Positions 61,701 to 64,000 of a stretch of 64,000 bases of DNA are shown one piece after another; the first letter of the stretch is position 1; each line of letters opens with the position of its first letter. Below the pieces are notes generated by a model that was not told where the DNA came from, ran no database searches, and saw only the letters and a program-made list of their open reading frames with translations. The stretch comes from Alitta virens. Lineage: Eukaryota; Annelida; Polychaeta; Phyllodocida; Nereididae. The stretch covers positions 6,601,701 to 6,665,700 of the forward strand of contig OW028586.1 of NCBI GenBank assembly GCA_932294295.1, read 5' to 3'. The position numbers and the translations under genes are program-made.

Positions 61701-63746
61701 TATCCAGAGATGGTCGTGTCAAATTGGCTTTCCATGCTGAAAAAGCTCCAGGTAAGACATTTTCCTATAAACAGCTTCCTATAGTTATAACATTCTTAAG
61801 CAGATGTAGAATATCATGTGGTTACTGTTACATGGTGGTAATTATGGATTCTATACTTATTTGCAATATATATGCATGGCCACCATAAGTCACAGTGATA
61901 TATACACTGAGGGACTGATGTCATTAGTTCAATAGCTTTTACAAATAATTAAACATATATCAATGTGTTGATTAAATTAGTAGTATCAAACAGTTTATTT
62001 TGTGTGCATGTCTAGTTCCTAATTAATACATTCTTGCATTTCAGCATGCCCACCTGGAATGTTTTTGAATCGCGACATTTGTGTATTTCCTCATGCGAAA
62101 TACTCGCTGAACAAATACTTTCAAATCGCTTGTGAAGACATCGAATGGACACAGAGAGGATACCAGTACATGATAAAGGACCTTCATGATCTCAATCACA
62201 TCTTTGACTTCATGACACCTTACTCCACAACGTATGTTATTCATGTTATTAATACTGGAATTTTTTTTTTTTTTATGTACCGATTTAGACTGAATTCTGC
62301 ATATACTTACACAAGGACTAATTGTTTTCACCCCTGCGGGTAATTGCATTTGGAATTCCGAGGTGTCAAATTATACTGTTCTGGCACAATCTGTTAGAAA
62401 GAAATTCAAAAAGTAGTAATAGAAGGTTGATATTAATGAAGTGTTAACCACCAAGGGGTCATTCACGTCAGGACCGCTAAGAAGACAGGATGCTTAGAAA
62501 ATAACTGTATAGGGCACAAGTAAACTAATTACCTATAGGTAGATATATCAAGACATGGAAATAACACAAAAGGGAAATTTCAAATATTTCGGAGAATATT
62601 AATGGCTTTTAGAAAATTTATAGTGGCAGCATGATATACCTTTGCAAAAAGGTCCTTTATTGACCCGGCAATATAAATCGAGATCTGACAATGGTAAGGT
62701 CGGCACATTGCACTTAAAATACGTTTCACAGTTAAGGTCCTACTGCAGAGGTCACATATAGTCTGACGTTCTCCTCGTAGGAGGTAAGAGTGGGTTAACC
62801 AAGTATGACCAATTCTGAGTAGGGCCTAAACGACCTCTTCCCTTCAGGATGGCAGCACCTGCAGGCACCAAGCCATTCCCCAGGGTTAGGTTGAATAAAG
62901 GAAAGCTTGTTGCTACACAGACTACCTTGTTTGCCATTCCTCATAGATGTACTCCTTGGCACATCCTTGGGCGGTACCTGCCAGTTAGAGATGTCAAGAT
63001 TCAGGGCTGCCCCACTGACTAATATGCAAGTTCATTGCCATATATGGCTTGGTACCCAGCAGAAGGAAATACATGAAGTCATAACATGGCACAATAAAGG
63101 ATTATTGAAGCATCTGCCATTAAATTCCTGAAGGGCTGACAAGGAATCTGAGAAATGTATTAACTGAATGTCTTGGAAATCACTTATGTATTGTAAATCT
63201 GTTATCAGTCTTTGAGCCATTCAAATAGCTATGACGACACAAATATTCCTAAATGTTTTTAAGTACTAAGGCCTTGCTACTCGCACAGCAAGAATACTAT
63301 TTTCATATTCACATTCATAATTTTAGTACCAAATACATCAATATAACTAGTTAAGTATTGAATGTGATTGCTCCATTTAATTACTTATGGCTGATTTCTT
63401 ATAGACTTGTAAATTAAACTCCAGAGGACGTCATGTGAATCTAGAACTCCCACTGGCCAAAGCAGTCTCTCGGCCAATAAGATTCCTGGATTCACGTGAC
63501 GTTCACCTGCAGTTTAGTTTCTGAGTCTATGAATTCTACTGAATAGGACCATGCTGGCTGGTTTCATGGAAGTCAACAACAAATGGCAGTATGATGATGG
63601 ATCCTCAGTTACTGCCAACACTCCCTGGAGTGGTGGCACTGTGTCGGGGGTACTTCAAAATTACTGTGGATATATGATGTCACAAGCTGAAATACACCAT
63701 TCAACAAATTGCAGACGAAATGGAGCATGTCAAACTAGACCTGCAT
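19661..63746 (+). CDS. Giant secreted multidomain protein: C-type lectin / PAN / F5/8C / ILEI repeats (3' end beyond window)
   Basis: Thirty GT-AG exons: 19661-19763, 24331-24520, 28426-28461, 28626-28798, 29250-29501, 29869-30041, 31200-31370, 31567-31726, 32359-32468, 32627-32824, 33336-33483, 34587-34673, 35050-35210, 35472-35610, 38540-38717, 39143-39287, 39760-39859, 42943-43063, 44155-44282, 45079-45236, 53830-53976, 54389-54557, 56005-56478, 58091-58281, 58477-58605, 60512-60656, 61051-61310, 61613-61751, 62045-62231, 63547-63746. Exon lengths and phases agree at every junction, with no internal stop, giving 4,972 coding nt (about 1,657 residues). Every domain is bounded by phase-1 introns. 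Order: signal peptide; lectin, PAN, F5/8C, F5/8C, divergent module; lectin, PAN, F5/8C, ILEI-type, F5/8C, divergent module; lectin. No transmembrane segment is seen. The last exon ends at a phase-1 GTAAGT donor, so the gene continues. Binding glycans or lipids outside the cell is inferred from domain families. The link of exon 1 to exon 2 is the least certain join. Confidence 0.88.
19948..21656. repeat. 28-bp exact inverted repeat, 1.65 kb apart
   Basis: The left arm starts AATGACCTGTCTCAGAG and the right arm is its complement at 21,629-21,656. The matching is confined to the ends as far as I could trace, so this may be a DNA transposon with short terminal repeats or a chance relic of inverted copies. 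Confidence 0.6.
23338..23465. mobile_element. Hairpin / MITE-like element
   Basis: A perfect 15-bp inverted repeat, GGGAGTTAACTAACA at 23,360-23,374 and its complement at 23,428-23,442, with weaker pairing continuing outward (CTATATCCC versus GGAATATAAC) and inward (GGTTATACC...GGATATAAGC). Confidence 0.6.
24331..28798 (+). CDS. C-type lectin domain 1 (exons 2-4; residues about 35-167)
   Basis: Exons 24,331-24,520, 28,426-28,461 and 28,626-28,798. The N-terminal half has ACPDGF...CYYLSS and WTDAQDFCKTL. The tiny middle exon supplies the core WIGLFQDPG. The C-terminal half has FKWLSGAPVTWTNWG and ends ATICEI. These are the conserved Cys, WIGL and CE positions of the fold. The Ca2+-dependent sugar motifs (EPN or QPD, and WND) are absent: the corresponding stretch reads NAVMIENSGYWH. 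The domain therefore probably binds a non-canonical ligand or is structural. Introns inside are phase 2, and outer borders are phase 1. The 3.9-kb intron after the first half holds the antisense LINE. Confidence 0.9.
24578..24628. repeat. CAGA/CTAGA microsatellite, LINE 3' tail
   Basis: A GACAGCTAGACAGACA-type run. On the minus strand it follows AATAAAAATCAT, that is, the 3' end of the antisense LINE, as expected for short-repeat LINE tails. Confidence 0.75.
24629..26500 (-). pseudogene. CR1/Jockey-like LINE ORF2, 5' truncated, antisense in intron
   Basis: The minus-strand open frame 26,491-25,727 contains the RT blocks NYRPISLLPSISKVFEK, DLSKAFDTIDHNILL, TGVPQGSILGPLLFSIY and the catalytic FISYADDATLF. 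After a stop near 25,720 it continues in 25,717-25,490 (HFNFLGIILDKNLSWKDH) and 25,404-24,994 (CKYNAHTKPLFKKLNIL). A 3' UTR with AATAAA follows, then the microsatellite tail. The endonuclease domain is missing. The RT core is nearly intact, so this is one of the younger autonomous insertions here, though inactive. Confidence 0.88.
26550..28425 (+). other. Rest of intron 2
   Basis: No coding sequence recognised. At 27,130-27,250 a short phrase ATTGGCCGTC recurs about four times. Near 28,170-28,215 a stretch (GCATTCTTATTGGCTCACA...) resembles 59,100-59,150, a shared dispersed repeat. Confidence 0.45.
29250..29501 (+). CDS. PAN/apple domain 1 (exon 5; residues about 168-251)
   Basis: A single phase 1-1 exon of 252 nt. 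The Cys pattern (QPCKPIW, then RCLGECLHS, SCQSVQYN, KSCHIS, VFCSG) with the central CLxxC and the CxSxxY signature fits the PAN/apple family, which mediates protein or glycan contacts in extracellular proteins. The second copy (42,943-44,282) is split by an intron. Confidence 0.8.
29869..31726 (+). CDS. F5/8 type C (discoidin) domain 1 (exons 6-8; residues about 252-419)
   Basis: Exons 29,869-30,041, 31,200-31,370 and 31,567-31,726, phases 1-0-0-1. Hallmarks: the LWLRIDLGKTYRIEAL strand (consensus WxxIDLG), FLYSADGENFNFY (SxDGxxW-like), PVFARFLMINV (ARFxRI-like) and a closing RFGALGC. The full length of about 150-160 residues fits the family, whose members bind phospholipid or carbohydrate through loops of a jelly-roll fold. 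Confidence 0.92.
30160..30198. repeat. (TCTTA)n microsatellite
   Basis: About seven units of the pentanucleotide in intron 6. Confidence 0.9.
30224..30330 (+). mobile_element. tRNA-like SINE head
   Basis: TGGTCTAGCGGTTAGGGC (box A) and AGGTTTGTACCC (diverged box B) 35 nt apart, then an unrelated short body that abuts a GATA run. Confidence 0.65.
30331..30620 (-). mobile_element. SINE family 2 with GATA tail
   Basis: On the + strand: a GATA run, TATGGAAAGTGCAGC, then the reversed family-2 body (GGGATCTTTTACTTGCC, CATAGACACCGAGTACAA, GACATCCAGC). The same arrangement as at 17,560-17,830. Confidence 0.7.
32359..33483 (+). CDS. F5/8 type C domain 2 (exons 9-11; residues about 420-571)
   Basis: Exons 32,359-32,468, 32,627-32,824 and 33,336-33,483, phases 1-0-0-1, as in domain 1. 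Starts HPLGMSDGFIHDSQMTTSS, the usual opening of F5/8C domains, then WWQVDFILPHHL, TMSNDSFTW and ARYLRIHVGG, closing MRVEFYGYP. The usual N- and C-terminal Cys pair is not present (starts DW rather than C; ends YGY), so the bridging disulfide appears lost. Confidence 0.9.
33840..33960 (-). mobile_element. Probable LINE 3' end fragment
   Basis: A repeat of TGACAA, then CTTTCCCCATGG on the reverse strand, looks like a LINE 3' end with a (TCATTG)n tail, similar to the tail near 12,290. No coding sequence. Confidence 0.35.
34587..35610 (+). CDS. Divergent Cys-containing module 1 (exons 12-14; residues about 572-700)
   Basis: Exons 34,587-34,673, 35,050-35,210 and 35,472-35,610. Opens with a Cys-rich segment (CPDSTAIYSV, ACPCHSHISMC), then LTGIKLLVLSGSA, EISHSHNGTVF and AIKLRIKIGTA, ending VKLFSC. 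The strand rhythm and position resemble an F5/8C-like jelly roll without its conserved tryptophans. An extra phase-1 intron separates the Cys-rich exon. The same slot, right before a lectin domain, is filled by exons 27-28 in the next block. The family call is inference. Confidence 0.65.
35736..36439. mobile_element. DNA transposon / MITE with CATTCACACTG-type ends, 0.7 kb
   Basis: Left end GGGGCATTCACACTGTTAC and right end the complement of GAGGCGTTCACACTGTCAC; pairing continues for about 45 bp with mismatches (CCTACGGATG versus its partner near 36,405). Inside are short imperfect repeats of CGTATATCGCTCGTAGAT (35,945-36,015). No transposase ORF. Confidence 0.75.
36520..38420 (-). pseudogene. 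Decayed LINE, antisense in intron 14
   Basis: In element order on the minus strand: an endonuclease piece at 38,244-38,029 (ILVTGDFNLNLL, the GDFN motif of APE-type endonucleases), a connector at 37,918-37,634, an RT piece near 37,560-37,480 (VLYTDDTTLI, with YTDD at the YADD site), then 37,271-37,068 (LILPYISYGLLIWG). The 3' end has AATAAA and a GAATCT repeat near 36,520. Most of the RT is deleted and frames are broken. Confidence 0.82.
38540..39859 (+). CDS. C-type lectin domain 2 (exons 15-17; residues about 701-841)
   Basis: Exons 38,540-38,717, 39,143-39,287 and 39,760-39,859. ACPPGFIHMDDMCYYF opens the fold; FWTGLRG is the WIGL core; RRWYPGQMDD occupies the EPN/QPD position, as QMD. 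LWDVNMAEQRPYACE gives the WND-like and Cys-Glu end. This copy is the closest of the three to a sugar-binding lectin, though Met replaces the Pro of QPD. Intron phases are 1-2-0-1, unlike 1-2-2-1 in domain 1. The exon 16 start at 39,143 is fixed by frame; the upstream AG at 39,116-39,117 would give a stop. Confidence 0.9.
38722..39110. repeat. Degenerate tandem repeat, about 60-bp unit
   Basis: The phrase AAGAGCACAAAGCTATGAAC, then CAATAACAAGCACATCA and TTATGAACA or GGTGAACAC, recurs about six times with substitutions inside intron 15. Confidence 0.65.
40060..40684 (+). pseudogene. Retropepsin fragment of an LTR-type retroelement
   Basis: The open stretch 40,358-40,684 contains IVLVDSGASSSLICAKTI, the aspartic protease active-site motif (DSGA) with the following helix, then LKFTVGNGEQ and IPLSIAGHSF flap and body strands, as in Gypsy/BEL-type proteases. 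It breaks off after DTLAGVGL, just before the expected ILG motif. RT and integrase were not found nearby. The upstream Pro/Ser-rich sequence is broken by stops. Located in intron 17, sense to the gene. Confidence 0.78.
40700..42940 (+). other. Rest of intron 17
   Basis: No coding sequence recognised apart from the degraded MITE family A copy at about 41,029-41,135. Confidence 0.45.
41029..41135. mobile_element. MITE family A, degraded copy
   Basis: GGCATTCCAAATCAGG at the left and ATGATTTGGAATGCTATCTA at the right, with a core (CATATAGTCCACTGTAG, GTATTAACATCG) matching 3,717-3,831. The left terminal repeat has several changes. Confidence 0.75.
42943..44282 (+). CDS. PAN/apple domain 2 (exons 18-19; residues about 842-924)
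   Basis: Exons 42,943-43,063 and 44,155-44,282 joined in phase 2, with phase-1 outer borders. ESWFGRWERRL, then SIAECMRACEHYKDFDCRAVSV gives the CxxxC...C core of the PAN fold; TCQLHDGN is the fourth Cys strand. It corresponds to the uninterrupted exon 5 of the first block, so one intron was gained or lost after duplication. Confidence 0.78.
43389..43460 (+). mobile_element. tRNA-like SINE head
   Basis: GGTGGTGTAGTCATTAAG (box A-like) followed by GGGATTCAAACTTC (box B-like). A body is not clear. Confidence 0.45.
44297..44446. mobile_element. MITE family B, copy 1 (diverged)
   Basis: CAGAGGAAGTCATGTGAATCC and the diverged complement ATTCACATAATGTCCTC, with the same core order as 44,739-44,880. 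It starts directly after exon 19. Confidence 0.7.
44739..44880. mobile_element. MITE family B, copy 2 (best palindrome)
   Basis: A 142-bp near-palindrome: CAATTTC..., then ACTCCAGAGGATGTCATGTG on the left and its complement, ending CATGAAATTG, on the right, with about 50 bp pairing per arm around a short loop. Other copies at 44,297 and 63,396. Confidence 0.85.
45079..54557 (+). CDS. F5/8 type C domain 3 (exons 20-22; residues about 925-1082)
   Basis: Exons 45,079-45,236, 53,830-53,976 and 54,389-54,557, phases 1-0-0-1, as in the other F5/8C domains. VSASTWTSDHPPEDAKL, then TFHQADLRQVKNITRLVM (the usual W and I of WxxIDLG replaced), FYIMYSNDSLVWKTY, VARFVRIYV and a closing YELYGC. An 8.6-kb intron after the first exon contains the DIRS-like element and several tandem arrays. 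Confidence 0.9.
45586..45781. repeat. 16-bp minisatellite, about 12 units
   Basis: Units of CAGTTCATTAGTCCGA and variants. The reverse complement of this unit forms the array at 53,507-53,641 in the same intron. Confidence 0.9.
46300..46470 (-). repeat. Dispersed repeat family C, reverse copy
   Basis: CCCTCAGCG, CATAGCACA, GACAGGCAGTTGGGCGGGC and AGAGCAGAACTCTAACAC match the complement of 47,935-48,190 and 10,260-10,460. Confidence 0.55.
47790..48190 (+). repeat. Dispersed repeat family C, copy 2
   Basis: GGGTAAATGCATAAGTGTTAG, GCCCGCCCATCTGCCTGTC, CATTGATGAAAACA and GCTGAGGG, in the same order as copy 1. A CCAT/CCGT-rich expansion sits in the middle. Confidence 0.55.
48196..48307. repeat. 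10-bp tandem array, about 11 units
   Basis: CCAACAGTAG units with one- or two-base variants. Open frames through it on either strand are side effects of the repeat. Confidence 0.9.
48780..51735 (-). pseudogene. DIRS-like tyrosine-recombinase retroelement, antisense in intron 20
   Basis: Minus-strand order matches DIRS elements. A gag-like region at about 51,730-50,580 (including PYVIIYDSRHRQI), then RT near 50,160 with RLRYVDDFLVIAADEG (catalytic YVDD), the RT-RNase H linker at 50,017-49,829 (LLSLISKLR), RNase H with VFTDTSNLGYGAVCGDSW near 49,720 and LNVEADLLSRGKL near 49,460, and finally the tyrosine recombinase: NVYLSGVRNWITLG near 49,200 and SPHSLRAGAATDAA near 48,920, the conserved HxxR box. 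Frames shift repeatedly, so it is inactive. The sequence is more GC-rich than its surroundings. Terminal repeats were not located. Confidence 0.85.
52563..52606. other. Short perfect hairpin
   Basis: TTGGATGAACAG, a few-base loop, then CTGTTCATCCAA, with pairing extending outward through TATAC/GTATA. Too compact for a typical microRNA precursor. Confidence 0.5.
53507..53641. repeat. 16-bp minisatellite, opposite orientation, about 8 units
   Basis: Units of TCGGACTAATGAACCG and TCGGAACAATGAACCG: the complement of the array at 45,586-45,781, differing at a few positions. Confidence 0.85.
55128..55151. repeat. Poly-G run, 24 bases
   Basis: An uninterrupted G tract in intron 22. Confidence 0.95.
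55189..55306. mobile_element. Hairpin / MITE-like element
   Basis: CCTTGTATTCACCCTGCC...AGCCTATA pairs with TATAGGCTGGCAGGGTAAAT, and GGTTTGCTTTG at the outer left pairs with CAAAACAAACC at the outer right. One imperfect stem-loop of about 118 bp. Confidence 0.7.
56005..56478 (+). CDS. ILEI/PANDER (FAM3-type) domain, single exon (exon 23; residues about 1083-1240)
   Basis: A phase 1-1 exon of 474 nt with no internal intron. Signatures in order: GHAKYSKILVNG, WGVVVLNMSSHGCRTSNSYK (the conserved G-hydrophobic-VVLN strand), then MMDAIAAFPNGTVYAGTVDD (F/I...G.IV......DD), VGSSIT, VHRLTSYSGIAFIAKKGD (R..+.fIG.KG). This matches the ILEI/PANDER fold found in FAM3 cytokine-like proteins and in POMGNT1- and CEMIP-type proteins, where it can bind carbohydrate. 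Extra Cys residues (CSCW, HGC) could form a local disulfide. The first block has no such exon at this position. Function here is unknown; glycan contact is inference. Confidence 0.88.
56640..57890 (-). pseudogene. Reverse transcriptase remnant, antisense in intron 23
   Basis: The minus strand reads GTALPTLFSVCMDGLIEWL (RT block with PxLFS), then FAINGEKIECVSETLYLGH, a post-RT motif of LINE ORF2. CCKYGANVNKFNKKSL lies near 56,900. Many stops. The lineage differs from the 25-kb LINE. Confidence 0.65.
58091..60656 (+). CDS. F5/8 type C domain 4 (exons 24-26; residues about 1241-1395)
   Basis: Exons 58,091-58,281, 58,477-58,605 and 60,512-60,656, phases 1-0-0-1. CDDKWLGMVDRSISVNQLSSS opens; MWYQIDLSIIYDITGI is the WxxIDL strand; FKVHFSTDFLNW and GRAIRIEVVSY follow, closing IRLELTGKP. 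It starts with the usual Cys but ends with TGK where GC is usual, so the terminal disulfide is missing. Confidence 0.9.
59209..60415. mobile_element. Candidate DNA transposon with 28-31-bp terminal inverted repeats
   Basis: CATGGAGTCACTAGAAGG... at 59,209-59,236 and the complement of CATGGAGTCACTAGAGAAGG at 60,386-60,415 bracket 1.2 kb without a transposase ORF. Lies in intron 25. Confidence 0.6.
61051..61751 (+). CDS. Divergent module 2 (exons 27-28; residues about 1396-1528)
   Basis: Exons 61,051-61,310 and 61,613-61,751, phases 1-0-1. LSSPTGGLCAVDTFC, then ASAWVEINLGMLHFITTVYI (a WxxIxLG strand as in F5/8C), HSDQQWKKIAIDL, AWLLKMTLSSL and VKLAFHAE. It fills the same slot before a lectin domain as exons 12-14, and is read as a degenerate F5/8C-like jelly roll without the closing Cys. 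Confidence 0.68.
62045..63746 (+). CDS. C-type lectin domain 3 (exons 29-30; residues about 1529-1657)
   Basis: Exons 62,045-62,231 and 63,547-63,746. ACPPGMFLNRDICVFP opens as in domain 2; IACEDIEW is the helix Cys; MLAGFMEVNNKWQYDDGSSV replaces the WIGL core with LAGF; CGYMMS...CRRNGACQT forms the Cys-rich end. No EPN/QPD or WND. Here the second and third lectin exons are fused into one (phases 1-2-1). The exon ends at a phase-1 GTAAGT donor, so another module follows outside the window. Confidence 0.88.
62650..63240 (-). pseudogene. LINE RNase H tail fragment, antisense in intron 29
   Basis: The minus strand reads IQLIHFSDSLSALQ and ISFCWVPSHIWQ (RNase H core of I/R1-type LINEs: the FSDS acidic residue and the WVPSH motif), then in another frame HSYLLRGERQ and CDLCSRTLTVKRIL, the Cys-containing C-terminal motif. 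No RT piece was found, so it is a 3' fragment from a LINE group different from the 25-kb element. Confidence 0.8.
63396..63533. mobile_element. MITE family B, copy 3
   Basis: CCAGAGGACGTCATGTGAATC at the left and GGATTCACGTGACGTTCACC at the right, with the outer pair TTCTTATAGACTTG / CTGAGTCTATGAA. It ends about 13 bp before exon 30. Confidence 0.8.
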
Positions 63747-64000
63747 GTAAGTACCTACTCTGGCTAACTATGCAGGTCTCCTACATATGCAATTACATAC
63801 CATATTTTACCAAAGATAGAATGATAGATGATGGTTTCAATAGATGCTGGTCTGAGAGTTTGCTGGTTTCACTAAGAGCTTTTCTCTTGATTGGCTATAA
63901 ATGAACATTGATAATGGACATTCCGTGGCAGAGGAAATGCTTCCTCTGAGAAATAGGAACCCTGGCTAATCAAAAAAATAAGCTTGGCTGCAGAAAAACC

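Noticed and set aside
62059..62343. Plus-strand frame reading past 62,231
   Set aside because: The exon ends at the GTATGT donor at 62,232; the rest is intron with a poly-T run.

Overview
The window is intron-rich, AT-rich animal nuclear DNA. Spliced exons have GT-AG borders, the modular extracellular exons are bounded by phase-1 introns, and there are tRNA-derived SINEs, non-LTR retrotransposons and a DIRS-type element. A marine invertebrate fits, perhaps an echinoderm or hemichordate, but the sequence alone does not settle the clade. No bacterial-style operons are present.

Left end (1-3,000): the 5' part of a rhodopsin-class GPCR gene on the minus strand (two coding exons covering TM1-TM5, continuing beyond the left edge), among minisatellites and a SINE. 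3,700-8,000: a 115-bp MITE and a 3.7-kb imperfect palindrome (4,261-7,955) whose two arms each carry splice-bordered exon-like segments. 8,000-19,600: no recognisable host gene. It holds decayed LINE pieces (11.1-12.3, 14.5-15.6 and 15.6-16.75 kb), SINEs (two with clear target-site duplications, one nested inside another SINE) and a long TATC microsatellite.

Main content (19,661-63,746, plus strand, running off the right edge): one very large gene for a secreted multidomain protein. I assembled 30 exons, and every junction keeps the reading frame. The part seen encodes about 1,657 residues. Order: signal peptide, then [C-type lectin, PAN/apple, F5/8C, F5/8C, divergent Cys-containing module], then [C-type lectin, PAN/apple, F5/8C, ILEI/PANDER-type domain, F5/8C, divergent module], then a third C-type lectin that opens a third round. 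Every domain is bounded by phase-1 introns, so the gene looks like the product of domain shuffling plus whole-block duplication, with an ILEI/FAM3-like domain in the second block. I do not recognise this architecture as a described protein.

The introns are crowded with retroelements, mostly antisense to the gene: a CR1/Jockey-like LINE (24.6-26.5 kb), a decayed LINE (36.5-38.4 kb), a DIRS-like element with gag, RT, RNase H and tyrosine recombinase remnants (48.7-51.7 kb), an RT remnant (56.6-57.9 kb) and a LINE RNase H tail (62.65-63.24 kb). One sense-strand retropepsin fragment lies at 40.3 kb. Several MITE families, tandem arrays and hairpins are also present. Two 16-bp minisatellite arrays of the same family sit in opposite orientation 8 kb apart in one intron.
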